DNA from: Edaphobacter sp. | GTDB taxonomy: Bacteria; Acidobacteriota; Terriglobia; Terriglobales; Acidobacteriaceae | Direction: 5' to 3' | Assembly: GCF_028283685.1 (NCBI RefSeq) | Contig: NZ_JAPWKF010000010.1 | Coordinates: 124,001-188,000 of the forward strand | DNA length: 64,000 nt | Shown here: positions 7,227 to 18,672 of the stretch, piece by piece | How the letters are laid out: the number at the start of each line of letters is the position of its first letter | Numbering within the stretch: the first letter of the stretch is position 1 | The notes under the pieces: model-generated | What the model saw: the letters and a program-made list of their open reading frames with translations, nothing else | The model's database searches: none | Told to the model about the DNA's origin: nothing | Made by a program: the position numbers and the translations under genes

Positions 7227-8318
7227 CTAGTCTTTCTCCCGGATGGCGGACCATTGGCCATCCGCACGGCCTTCCACCTTCATACGGCCGGCAGCCTTGT
7301 CGTCGTCGATCCATCCAGCCAGCCTCGCCACGACAGGAACCAGGGTGGACGTTGCATCTTCCTGCCAGCCTCCCGTGAAGCTAAGTTCGACATAGCCGTC
7401 ACGCCAGGTTCCGGTGACTGCCAGTTCTTTTCCGAACGCTCCACTCCATGTGCCAGCGATCTTCGTGCCATCGCGATGCAGCTTCATCGTGCCTTCGAAG
7501 CGCCCGTAGTCGCTTGCGAACACGGCGTGCCATATCCCGTCAGGTTCGGCGCCGTTCTTAATCGGGAGCGGATTCGAGTGAGAGATTTGAAGATTCGAGA
7601 AGTAGGACTCCTCGCCGGGATAGCCCCATAACGCAACACCGCCCCGTAGGTCCTCGCCTTTGAGCCCATTAACGACAAGGCTGGGAGAATTCGACCCGTT
7701 CAGGAATAACTGTGCGGTCCGTCCGTGGATTTCGATCTTCACATGTGTCCATGTTTCAGGTTTGAGGTCGGCCCAGGATTCGTAAACCCACGGCCACTGG
7801 CGGCGAAGCGGATACCAGTCGTAGTCGGGCTTGGCCACGTACTGGACCGAGTGATTGCGCATGGCCTGGTCGTCGGATTGGGCGTTCCGGGGACGAAGAT
7901 AAAACATGTCATATTGCAAGCCGCCGGGGCGTGTACGGAAGGCGAGGCCCGTGAAACCTGGCATGCGAACGCCGGGAGGCGTGGTGATCTTGACCGCGAT
8001 ATCGACCTCGATTACGCCGTCTTGAATGGAAGAGCCGTTGACATAGGCAAAGATGTCGCTCTTGGCCTCTGTCGTGAGGCGAACGGCTCTTCGACCAAGG
8101 TATTCGACAGGTTCAGCTTTGCCGCCGACAACGGAAAGGGCGGCAGTGTCAGTTAGAGCAAAATTCTGCTGGGCAGGTGGAGCAACGCCGGAAGAATTCT
8201 GGGAACGGCAGGGACGCGCTGCCAACAGAAGAAACAGAAGAGCAAGAGTCAGAGCAAACCTACTCTCAAGCTGGCAGGAGAAAGCAGAACCAAAGAACAC
8301 CACACGATGAATTTTCAT
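7227..8318 (-). CDS. Exported LamG / DUF1080-like domain protein
   Basis: 363 residues from ATG 8318, which has AGAGG five bases upstream. A signal peptide is evident (LALTLALLFLLLAARPCRSQ). The middle (about 45-240) reads like a concanavalin-type jelly roll of the LamG/3-keto-disaccharide hydrolase group: an ending such as WTHVKIEIHGRTAQLFLNG, then GGVALWGYPGEESYFSNLQI, is the usual last strands of that fold. The C-terminal ~100 residues (GRFEGTMKLHRDGTKIAGTW...) look like a small lipocalin-type beta domain. Likely binds or cleaves a carbohydrate outside the cytoplasm. No catalytic residue can be named. Confidence 0.65.
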   Translation of the reverse strand: MKIHRVVFFGSAFSCQLESRFALTLALLFLLLAARPCRSQNSSGVAPPAQQNFALTDTAALSVVGGKAEPVEYLGRRAVRLTTEAKSDIFAYVNGSSIQDGVIEVDIAVKITTPPGVRMPGFTGLAFRTRPGGLQYDMFYLRPRNAQSDDQAMRNHSVQYVAKPDYDWYPLRRQWPWVYESWADLKPETWTHVKIEIHGRTAQLFLNGSNSPSLVVNGLKGEDLRGGVALWGYPGEESYFSNLQISHSNPLPIKNGAEPDGIWHAVFASDYGRFEGTMKLHRDGTKIAGTWSGAFGKELAVTGTWRDGYVELSFTGGWQEDATSTLVPVVARLAGWIDDDKAAGRMKVEGRADGQWSAIREKD

Positions 8319-8419
8319 TTTGCCTCTGAACCGACAGGAACTAAACCTAAACCGGTGCAGGAACCATGCCATTGGGCGCAAAAGATAAGCTGCTGATTAG
8401 ATAAGGCTTGTTCGATCCG

Positions 8420-8480
8420 GCACACAGTGAGAACGCATACAGGTGTGCGATCCTGCACAGAACTGTTCAGAATTGAACAG
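8420..8480. promoter_or_regulatory. Two inverted repeats upstream of the LamG-like gene
   Basis: GCACAC (8420-8425) is mirrored by GTGTGC (8443-8448), and CTGTTCA (8463-8469) by TGAACAG (8474-8480). They lie 100-160 bp upstream of the gene starting at 8318 and outside aconitase transcription. Possible operators; no regulator can be assigned. Confidence 0.3.
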
Positions 8481-8571
8481 AGACGAAGTGACCGGGCTTG
8501 TGCGCGCTGGGATCGTCATTCGTCTCGTAAACACCGTTGTCGTCATCGAGTGAGCCGAATCCCCGCGCCAC

Positions 8572-8600
8572 AAAAAAAGGCCCGCCAGAGCGGGCCTTTC
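8572..8600 (-). terminator. Intrinsic terminator of acnA
   Basis: GGCCCGC (8579-8585) pairs with GCGGGCC (8590-8596). On the minus strand it is followed by a run of seven T (8578-8572), directly after the aconitase stop codon. Confidence 0.85.
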
Positions 8601-8615
8601 TCAACACAAACAGCC

Positions 8616-11501
<2,886 letters not shown>

Positions 11502-11749
11502 CTTTTTCTCCAATAACTGCCGCGTTGTGGGCGCGAGTTGGGAAGGCCCAAAGCCTCGAAGGCTCGGGGGCCGGACATGAAACAAGTGAGATGTGCGAGA
11601 GAGGAAGAGCGCCGGATCAGCGTCCGCGATCGGGCCGGCCGTGACGAAAGCGCTTGAGAATTGTGCATCGTGCTGCCATCGCCCTCCATTTTACGTCCAG
11701 AATTCTTGCCCCCTCAAGCGGATTTGTCTTTCTCTTGCCCGGCCCGGCC

Positions 11750-12232
11750 TTAATCGGGAGGATTTCGCTCGCCGACATGAATGCTCACCGTCTGGCGCGG
11801 CTCCGCCGTCACCATAAAAGTCGCCAACGTTCCCTCCACCTTATTCGGCTGTGGGTCCGAGTCGATCTGCCAGCCCTTCGGCACCGCCTGCTCCAGCACA
11901 AAGACCACCCGCTCCGTCGTCGGATTATGCAGCGTAAAGGTGTGCTCCTGAATCTTCACGTGGATGCGCTTTCGCTGCGTCGCCGAGATGTCCGTCTCCG
12001 TCCGGCTCGACATTTGAACCGCATCGACAGAGCATATCCCTCCATCCCGGTAGACATGTTCCCTCGATCCCTGCGGCGTCGCCACCATCTCGTGGATCCG
12101 GCATCTGCCATCCACGTGGAACTCGTTCGCCGAAGGGGTCTCCAAAACAGAGGCCGGCACAGAAGCCTGCTGCGCCCGCAGCAAAGTACAGCAGCAACCG
12201 ACCAGCAGAAATTTCGCCATCTGCATGCTCAT
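11750..12232 (-). CDS. Small exported protein, DUF4139-like C-terminus
   Basis: 160 residues from ATG 12232, with GGAGAGG seven to twelve bases upstream. The N-terminus MSMQMAKFLLVGCCCTLLRAQQ is a short signal peptide. The C-terminal half (HTFTLHNPTTERVVFVLEQAVPKGW...TLATFMVTAEPRQTVSIHVGE) resembles the beta-strand repeats of DUF4139 proteins, in which conserved NPT..E..V.FVLEH-type strands occur. It is divergent from the YXWGXW gene. Function unknown; periplasmic location inferred from the signal peptide. Confidence 0.55.
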   Translation of the reverse strand: MSMQMAKFLLVGCCCTLLRAQQASVPASVLETPSANEFHVDGRCRIHEMVATPQGSREHVYRDGGICSVDAVQMSSRTETDISATQRKRIHVKIQEHTFTLHNPTTERVVFVLEQAVPKGWQIDSDPQPNKVEGTLATFMVTAEPRQTVSIHVGERNPPD

Positions 12233-12417
12233 CCCATCCCTCTCCACGCACCCGCTCCACGCAACCAGGTGCAAGCATAGTAAACGCCCGCCGATGACAA
12301 TCCCTTGAAGGATGCCTCAAGACCCGCAAATAGCCCTTTTGTGATCTCTCCCTGAGAAAATTGCGCATCTCATGCCTTGTACCTGTGTTAATGGATACTG
12401 AGGAGTTCAAAGGCACG

Positions 12418-14080
12418 ATGCACACTTCCAAGGAACACAACCGACCGGGCGACCAGCCCGGCACCTCCCCCCGGCCCCGCAGCATCGTCTCCCTGGCGAT
12501 TTTGACCTTCGGACTCGTCTTTGCAGGTGTAGCGCTGACCACGGGATGCCACCCTTCAGTCTCTGCCGCGCAGCAGGCAGCAGACGACTCCGGCCCAGAC
12601 CCGGCGCTGGCCAACATGGCCCCCGCCGATCAGGCCGCAACACAGGCCGCCAGCCAGCAGCAGGCAGCCACGCAGCAGACCACCACCACGCAGCAGGCCG
12701 CTCCCATCGTCCGCCAGGCCCCCAGCGGCACCTCGAACGAGAGCCAGCAGCGCGCACAGGAATATCAGCAGACCGGCCAGCAGGCTGGCGCTCCTGACCA
12801 GTCCCAGCAGCAGGATCAGTCGCAACAGCAGGCAGACGACCAGTCCCAGCAGCAGGCCTACGACAACGGCGATGATTCCGTCACGCCCGACGAGAACGCC
12901 GCCTACGACGAGCTTGAGGCCGACCAGCCTCCCCCGGCACTGCCGCAGTACGACCAGCCACCCGCACCTGACCCGAACTACATGTGGACACCCGGCTACT
13001 GGTCCTACGCCACCGCCGGCTACTACTGGGTTCCCGGCGTCTGGGTCGCCGCTCCCTGGACCGGCGCCCTCTGGACCCCCGGCTACTGGGGCTTCTACGG
13101 TGGCCGCTACCGCTTCCATCGCGGCTACTGGGGACGCTACGTCGGCTTCTACGGCGGCGTGCCGTATGGCTTCGGCTACACCGGCTATGGCTTCTTCGGA
13201 GGCTACTGGCACGGCAACAACTTCTTCTACAACCGGTCGGTGACGCGGATCAACAACGTACGGATCACCAACGTCTACAACCGCACGGTCGTGATCAATA
13301 ACGTGACCCGTGTCTCCTACAACGGCGGCCCGCGCGGCATCCAGGTGCGTCCGCGCCCGTCGGAGATCGCAGCCGGTCGTCAGCCCCGTCTCGCCCCGAT
13401 GCAGAGCCAGATGGCAGTCCGCCAGCAGGCCATGCAGAACCGCAACCAGTTCTACAACTCCAACCGGGGACGTCCATCCATGGCCGCCGCAGCACGGCCG
13501 GTAGCAGCCGATCGCGGCGTCCAGCAGCCGCAGGCAAGGCCGGCCATGCAGCAGCAGGGTCGGCCGGGGGGCCAGCCCGGTCAGCAGCAGAGTCGGCCTG
13601 GTGGTCAGCCGGGCCAGCAGCAGAATAGGCCGGGTGGCCAGTCGGGTCAGCAGCAGGGTCGGCCTGAGGGTCAGCCCGGTCAGCAGCAGGCTCGACCCGC
13701 ACAGCAGCAACACACAGGCACGCCCACAGCAGCAGGAGCAGGCACGTCCACAGCAGCAGGAGCAGGCACGTCCCGCCCAGCAGCAGGCACGTCCGGCGCA
13801 ACAACAGCAGCAGGCAAGGCCGCAGCCTCAGCAGCAGTACCGCTCTGCGCCGCAGCAGCAGACCAGGCCTGCCCCCCAGCAACAATACCGTTCCGCACCG
13901 CAGCAGCAGTATCGCTCCCAGCCACAGCAGGCCCCACGCTCTGCACCCCAGCAGCAGTATCGTCCGGCACCGCAGCAGGCTCCCCGCTCCTCGCCTCAGC
14001 CCGGTGGCGGACAGCCCCGCGGTGGCGGTGGGGGTGGACAGCCTCACGGCGGCGGTGGCGGCGAACATCACGGACGCTAA
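12418..14080 (+). CDS. Exported Gln-rich YXWGXW-repeat protein (one frameshift)
   Basis: Starts at ATG 12418 (AAAGG four bases before, GAGGAG further up). Residues ~20-45 form a membrane anchor ending LTTGC, a possible lipobox. A Gln/Ala-rich linker follows, then the aromatic YXWGXW region (YMWTPGYWSY, YYWVPGVWV, LWTPGYWGFY), then a long QQQ/RPGGQ repeat tail. The frame breaks near 13700-13712: moving one base forward gives TQARPQQQEQARP and ends GGGGEHHGR at 14080, right before a terminator, while the unshifted frame runs into Ala/Thr nonsense to 14301. The length needs one base removed to be a multiple of three. A cell-envelope structural or biofilm role is a guess. Confidence 0.7.
13549..13695 (+). 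repeat. 33-bp coding tandem repeat
   Basis: Four consecutive 11-residue units of the form QQQxRPGGQPG (x = G, S, N, G) followed by a partial fifth (QQQARPA). Units are about 80 % identical in DNA. It lies just before the frameshift in the YXWGXW gene and is a plausible site of slipped-strand length change. Confidence 0.75.
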
Positions 14081-14096
14081 CCGAAGCCGCATCCCC

Positions 14097-14135
14097 GGCA
14101 GGCCCGTCTCCCTTGGAGCGGGCCTGCCTCATTTT
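14097..14135 (+). terminator. Intrinsic terminator after the YXWGXW gene
   Basis: GGCAGGCCCG (14097-14106) pairs with CGGGCCTGCC (14119-14128) and is followed by TCATTTT. Its position 16 bp after TAA 14080 supports 14080 as the true end of the gene. Confidence 0.75.
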
Positions 14136-14278
14136 GCGAAAGACGAACCGGCCCAAAATCCTGTCAACTCCCACCGGCTCTCTCACCCAATCCCCAACCC
14201 CCGATCCACCAACGACTTCCCGCCCCAATAAAAACCCGGCCAAAGCGCCGATTCCCTCCCCTCACTTTGTTAACCTGA

Positions 14279-14437
14279 ATAGAGGGCATTTGCTCAAATA
14301 GAGGGCGTTCGCTCAAAAACAGCAGCTCGGCAGCAAGTGCCCTGAAATCAAGATTTTCCCGTCAAGTCCTTTTGATGGAAGATTTTACGAAACACTGCCT
14401 CCGCAAGCTTTTTACAATCAATAATTTACGTAAAAAG
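14279..14437 (+). promoter_or_regulatory. Tandem repeat and inverted repeat in the purD leader
   Basis: Two 19-bp direct copies, ATAGAGGGCATTTGCTCAA (14279-14297) and ATAGAGGGCGTTCGCTCAA (14298-14316), sit head to tail. Further down, CTTTTTAC (14408-14415) is mirrored by GTAAAAAG (14430-14437). Both are AT-rich islands in GC-rich DNA directly before purD and may bind regulators or RNA polymerase. Confidence 0.4.
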
Positions 14438-14479
14438 TACCGGGGGGAGGGGTCTATAAAGCAAGGAGCAGACAGCGAC

Positions 14480-15745
14480 ATGAAGGTTCTGGTTATCGGC
14501 GGCGGCGGACGCGAACACGCTCTCATCTGGGCACTCACAAACTCACCCTCCGTCACCGAGATCGTCGCCGCGCCCGGCAACGGCGGCATCGTCCAGATCG
14601 CCCGCTGCACCCCCGTCGACGTCAACAACGTCGAAGCCATGGTCAACCTCGTTGCCCTCGAGCAGCCCGAACTCACCGTCGTCGGACCCGAGGTCCCTCT
14701 TTCGCTTGGCCTCGTCGACCAGCTCCAGTCGCGCGGACTTCGCGTCTTCGGCCCCACGCAGGCCGCAGCCCAGCTGGAGTCCTCCAAGGCCTTTGCGAAG
14801 GCCTTCATGGATCGCCACGGCATCCCTACCGCAGCCCACGCCCTCTGCACCAACATGGACGAGGTCAACCGCGAGCTCGACCGCTTTACCCTGCCCGTCG
14901 TCGTAAAGGCCTCCGGCCTCGCCGCCGGCAAGGGCGTCGTCATCTGCAACGCCCGGCTTGAGGCTGAGCGCACCTGCGCCGAGATGTTCTCCGGCGCCCT
15001 GCTCGGCGCGCAGGAGACCGAGATCGTGCTGGAAGAATTCTTGACCGGCGAAGAGGTCAGCTTCTTTGCGCTGTGCGACGGCAAGCGCGCCGTGCCTATC
15101 GCCGCCGCACAGGATCACAAGCGCGTGGGCGAAGGCGACACCGGCCCCAATACCGGCGGCATGGGAGCCTACTCCACCGACGGCCTGGTCACCCCGGCCA
15201 TGCGCCAGTGGATCACCGCCCACGTCGCCCAGAAGACCGTAGACGGCATGGCGGCGGAGAATAACCCCTTCCGCGGCATCCTCTTCATCGGCCTGATGAT
15301 GACGCCACGCGGCCCCATGGTGCTCGAGTTCAACACCCGCTGGGGCGATCCCGAGACCGAAGCCATCGTGCTTCGCCTCGAAACCGACATCCTCGATCTC
15401 TTCAACGCCTCCATCGACCAGACCGCCGACTCGCTCGTCATCCGCCTCAAGCCCGGCGCCTCGGCGACCGTCATCGCCGCCTCCGGCGGATATCCCGGCA
15501 AGTACGCCTCGGGCAAAATCATCCACGGTGCCGAAAATAAAGAGGACGGCGTGATGGTCTTCCATGCTGGAACTGCCATCAAAAATAGGGAGCTTGTCAC
15601 CGCCGGAGGCCGCGTGCTTGCCGTCTCCGCCGCCGCGCCCGATCTCAGGGAGGCGCTCGACAGGATTTATCGGCGCATGCAAGACATCTCGTTTGACGGG
15701 ATGCAATATCGCCGCGACATCGGCCACCGCGCACTGGCCCTGTAG
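14480..15745 (+). CDS. purD: Phosphoribosylamine--glycine ligase
   Basis: 421 residues from ATG 14480 (AGGAG upstream). Joins phosphoribosylamine and glycine with ATP, the second step of de novo purine synthesis; it uses the product of PurF, encoded 3 kb away. The ATP-grasp family marks are present: N-terminal MKVLVIGGGGREHAL, KASGLAAGKGVVIC, EEFLTGEEVSFFALCDG, AQDHKRVGEGDTGPNTGGMGAYS and EFNTRWGDPETE. The length equals the family norm. Residues 1-36 of the longer open frame (from 14372) are not conserved and were excluded. Confidence 0.97.
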   Translation: MKVLVIGGGGREHALIWALTNSPSVTEIVAAPGNGGIVQIARCTPVDVNNVEAMVNLVALEQPELTVVGPEVPLSLGLVDQLQSRGLRVFGPTQAAAQLESSKAFAKAFMDRHGIPTAAHALCTNMDEVNRELDRFTLPVVVKASGLAAGKGVVICNARLEAERTCAEMFSGALLGAQETEIVLEEFLTGEEVSFFALCDGKRAVPIAAAQDHKRVGEGDTGPNTGGMGAYSTDGLVTPAMRQWITAHVAQKTVDGMAAENNPFRGILFIGLMMTPRGPMVLEFNTRWGDPETEAIVLRLETDILDLFNASIDQTADSLVIRLKPGASATVIAASGGYPGKYASGKIIHGAENKEDGVMVFHAGTAIKNRELVTAGGRVLAVSAAAPDLREALDRIYRRMQDISFDGMQYRRDIGHRALAL

Positions 15746-15773
15746 CGAACGACTCTTCCCGAGGTATCCCGCT

Positions 15774-16241
15774 TTGAGCACGGTTGTTCTACGCCAGGCA
15801 GACCGAAGCGATATCCCTGCCCTCGCCGCCATCCGTGCCACCGACTGGGGCACCACCGATTTCTGGACGCAGCGTTTCGCCTCCTACCTCGATGGCCTCT
15901 ACAATCCGCTCGACGCCCTCGCGCCGCGCGTTATCTATACCGCCTCCCTGGGTGATGACGATCCGGTCGGCCTGGTCGCCGGGCACCTCAGCCGCCGCTA
16001 CGACTGCCACGGTGAGCTGCAATGGATCAGCGTACTGCCACCCTATCGCGGTCTCGGCATTGCCTCGCGGCTCTTTCATCAGCTCGCGGCGTGGTTCGCC
16101 GAGCACGATGCCTTTCGCATCTGCATCAACTGCGACACCGACAACGAGAACATCGTGCGCTTCCTCAGCCGTCACGGAGCCGTTCCGCTCAGCCGCAACT
16201 GGCTCGTCTGGCCGGATATTCGCGTGCACCTCACCCTATAA
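15774..16241 (+). CDS. GNAT-family N-acetyltransferase
   Basis: 155 residues. The only well-placed start is TTG 15774 with GAGGT eight bases upstream; upstream in-frame sequence overlaps purD. The product has the acetyl-CoA binding core of the GNAT fold: LQWISVLPPYRGLGIASRLFHQLAAWF (motif A, R/Q-x-x-G-x-G/A as RGLGIA), followed by RICINCDTDNENIVRFLSRHGA (motif B). Substrate unknown. It follows purD by 28 bp and is probably in the same transcript. Confidence 0.8.
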   Translation: MSTVVLRQADRSDIPALAAIRATDWGTTDFWTQRFASYLDGLYNPLDALAPRVIYTASLGDDDPVGLVAGHLSRRYDCHGELQWISVLPPYRGLGIASRLFHQLAAWFAEHDAFRICINCDTDNENIVRFLSRHGAVPLSRNWLVWPDIRVHLTL

Positions 16242-16267
16242 TTTGAGCCAGCGAAGGGAGGACCGCC

Positions 16268-16699
16268 CTGGAGACAACCTCGAACGCGGAAGCCGCAGCC
16301 GCACATACCCTGACCGCCATCCTGCCCTGCAACGATCTTGATGCCTCGGAGGCCTTCTACAACCGCCTCGGCTTCACCCGCGGCGATGGCGCCGTCTATG
16401 CGGAATACCGCATCCTCTCCGACGGCAAAGGCGCCCACCTGCATCTGAACCCCGCCGTCGAAGGCTGGGTGCGCCCCGAAGAGAATCCCTTCGGCATCTA
16501 TCTCTACAGCGAAGAGGTCGATGCGCTCGCTGCCAGCTTTGTCGGCGAGATCCTCGGCTCCACGGGAGGCCCCGAAGACAAGACCTGGGGCATGTACGAA
16601 TTCGCACTCTCCGACCCTGACGGCGTGCTGGTGCGCATCGGCTGGCCTACCCATCTACGGAAGGCGCCAGCGGCAGACAGACAATCAACGACACGCTAA
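16268..16699 (+). CDS. VOC/glyoxalase-fold protein with a CTG start
   Basis: 143 residues. Conserved sequence begins well upstream of the first ATG (16469): ETTSNAEAAAAHTLTAILPCNDLDASEAFYNRLGFTRGDG is a standard first VOC module. The only start compatible with this is CTG 16268, which has AGGGAGGA six bases before it. The second half ends FALSDPDGVLVRIGWP, the usual final VOC strand. Metal ligands are not complete by eye. It lies 26 bp behind the GNAT gene. Bleomycin-resistance/glyoxalase-like family; substrate unknown. Confidence 0.7.
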   Translation: METTSNAEAAAAHTLTAILPCNDLDASEAFYNRLGFTRGDGAVYAEYRILSDGKGAHLHLNPAVEGWVRPEENPFGIYLYSEEVDALAASFVGEILGSTGGPEDKTWGMYEFALSDPDGVLVRIGWPTHLRKAPAADRQSTTR

Positions 16700-16821
16700 G
16701 CTCCAGGTCACCACTACGCCCACAACGACATCGAAGGGCGTCAGAACCATCGAGATTTGCGAGCTACCGCAGAAGTTAGGCTCGGTTGACGCCCGCATAT
16801 CAGCACCGCTAAAGTTTGCGC

Positions 16822-17713
16822 GTGAAAACTCTTTTCTTCTGCACGCTTCTCGCTGCGTGCGCTCCTCTCGCTGTAGCGCAGAAGCGGCCCGCCATCACCG
16901 GCGTCGCCTTCGTCCGCTTCTACACCGCCGACGCCACTGCCTCCGACGAGTTTTACGCGAAGACCCTCGGCTACAGCTCCAGCAAGGCCGGCGACATCAC
17001 GCGCTACCCCGTCAACGATCTGCAGTGGATCGAGGTCGCGCCGCTGCCCTCGCCTGCCCCTGTCTCGCGCCAGGCCGCAGTCGGCTTCATGACGCGCGAT
17101 GCCCGCTCGCTCGAGCGCTATCTCAAGGCTCATCACATCGCCATCGTCGACGAGCTTCACGACGGCCGCTTCAGCGTGCTCGACCCCGAAGGCAATCTCA
17201 TCGTCTTCGTGCAGCAGGTCAAGCAAGCTGCCGTACCTCCGCCCGTCCCCGCAACCGCCGTCTCGCGTCGCATGATCCACGCCGGCTTCGTCGTGCAGGA
17301 CCAGGCAAAAGAGAACGCCTTCTACCGCGAGCTGCTCGGCTTTCGGCCCTACTGGCACGGCGGCCGCGACGACACCAGCACCGACTACGTTGCCCAGCAG
17401 GTGCCCGACGGCTCCGACTGGCTGGAGTACATGCTCAACAACGGCCCGCACCCTTGCGCCCAAACAGCTCGGCTCCAGCGACCACATCTCCCTCGGCGTC
17501 GCGCATATGGCCGACGCCATCGCCGCGCTCGAGCGCAACGGCTGCACCGGCACCAACTGCACCGCCAGCCGCCTTGGCCGCGATGGCAAGGTCCAGCTCA
17601 ACCTCTTCGATCCCGACCTGACCCGCATCGAGTACATGGAGTTCACTCCCTCGGGCAAGACCTGCTGCTCCGAGTACACTGCATCGCATCCCACTGCCAC
17701 CGAGACCCGCTAA
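16822..17713 (+). CDS. Exported two-module VOC protein (one frameshift)
   Basis: GTG 16822 opens with a signal peptide (MKTLFFCTLLAACAPLAVAQ). Two VOC modules follow: VAFVRFYTADATASDEFYAKTLGYSS...FSVLDPEGNLIVFVQQ, and MIHAGFVVQDQAKENAFYRELLGFRPYW. The frame breaks near 17455. Removing one base (most simply a T at 'acccttgcg') restores APKQLGSSDHISLGVAHMADAIAALE...VQLNLFDPDLTRIEYMEFTP, ending TAA 17713. The corrected length is 296 residues. It stops four bases before the Tat-exported isomerase gene, so the two are likely co-transcribed. Confidence 0.7.
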
Positions 17714-17717
17714 CATA

Positions 17718-18593
17718 ATGACCATGACCACACGCCGTGATTTTCTTCGTCTCTCCGCCGCAGCAGCAGCCGCCGGCTGCACCCTTCGCGCCACCAGCGC
17801 CTTCGCCGCCGGAGCCCACGACGGCATCGATTACGGTGTGCAGCTGTACATGGTGCGCAAGGAGGCTCCAAAGGATCTTGCCGGCGTACTGAAGAAGATT
17901 CGCGCGATAGGCTTCACGCAAGTCGAGCTTTACCCCATCGCTTACACGCACCAGGCCGCGGAGCTGAAGGCCATGGTCGAAGACGCCGGTCTCGGCCACG
18001 ACTCCGCGCACTTCGACTTCGACAGCATCCCGGCGAGGATCGGCTATGCCAAGGAGCTCGGCCTCAAGTACATGGTCTGCAGCATCCTGCCCGAGAAGTA
18101 CTGGGGCGGACCGGGCAACTTCAAAGCCGCGGCCTACAACCTGAACGAGTGGGGCAAGCTGGTACGCAACGCCGGCATGAAGCTCGTCTTTCACAACCAT
18201 AACTACGAGTTCAAGCGCCTGCCCGACGGCGAAACCGGCTTCGACGTCCTGATGAAGAACACCGACGACGATCTGGTGAAGCTGGAGTTCGATCTCTACT
18301 GGCTGATCCAGGCAGGCCAGGACCCGGCCATGATGATGAAGAAGTACAGGAATCGCCTGGTGATGATTCATCTGAAAGATCGCGTCGCCGACTCACCCGT
18401 CAACTATCGTCCGCAGGACGAGCAGCACATCACCGAGCTGGGCAAAGGATCGATCGACTGGGCGCCGCTCATCTCGCAGGCCCGTGCGCAGGGCGTCAAG
18501 CTCGCCTTCGTCGATCAGGATGAGACCAAGCTCCCCACCTTCGAAGCCATGAAGATCGACTTCGATTACCTGAATGGATTGAAGCTGCGCTAA
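17718..18593 (+). CDS. Tat-exported sugar phosphate isomerase/epimerase-like protein
   Basis: 291 residues. The N-terminus TTRRDFLRLSAAAAAAGC is a twin-arginine signal. The mature part is an AP-endonuclease-2-type TIM barrel: GVQLYMVRKEAPKDLAGVLKKIRAIGFTQVEL, LVFHNHNYEF, VKLEFDLYWLIQAGQDP and MIHLKDR carry the Glu/His/Asp metal ligands expected for this fold. ATG 17718 or 17724 are both possible. Periplasmic location and sugar substrate are inferred. It follows an exported VOC protein and resembles the Tat protein at 28559-29419. Confidence 0.8.
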   Translation: MTMTTRRDFLRLSAAAAAAGCTLRATSAFAAGAHDGIDYGVQLYMVRKEAPKDLAGVLKKIRAIGFTQVELYPIAYTHQAAELKAMVEDAGLGHDSAHFDFDSIPARIGYAKELGLKYMVCSILPEKYWGGPGNFKAAAYNLNEWGKLVRNAGMKLVFHNHNYEFKRLPDGETGFDVLMKNTDDDLVKLEFDLYWLIQAGQDPAMMMKKYRNRLVMIHLKDRVADSPVNYRPQDEQHITELGKGSIDWAPLISQARAQGVKLAFVDQDETKLPTFEAMKIDFDYLNGLKLR

Positions 18594-18618
18594 ACGGTCT
18601 TACGCACACCACAAACAG

Positions 18619-18658
18619 AAAGGCCCGGCGGGAACATTCTCCGCCGGGCCCTTCTCGA
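18619..18658. terminator. Bidirectional terminator
   Basis: GGCCCGGCGG (18622-18631) pairs perfectly with CCGCCGGGCC (18641-18650). T-rich flanks occur on both sides, so it can serve the rightward isomerase gene and the leftward purF. Confidence 0.75.
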
Positions 18659-18672
18659 TTTACAGCCTGCAA

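Noticed and set aside
8463..8480. LexA box
   Set aside because: CTGTTCA-N4-TGAACAG has the right ends for neither the proteobacterial CTGT-N8-ACAG core sequence nor the GAAC-N4-GTTC type in correct order; left as a generic palindrome.
13549..13695. Possible CRISPR array
   Set aside because: Repeats are contiguous, in frame and code for QQQxRPGGQPG; no spacers.
14081..14301. Longer YXWGXW product ending at 14301
   Set aside because: Reading on in the unshifted frame passes through a terminator and loses all repeat character.
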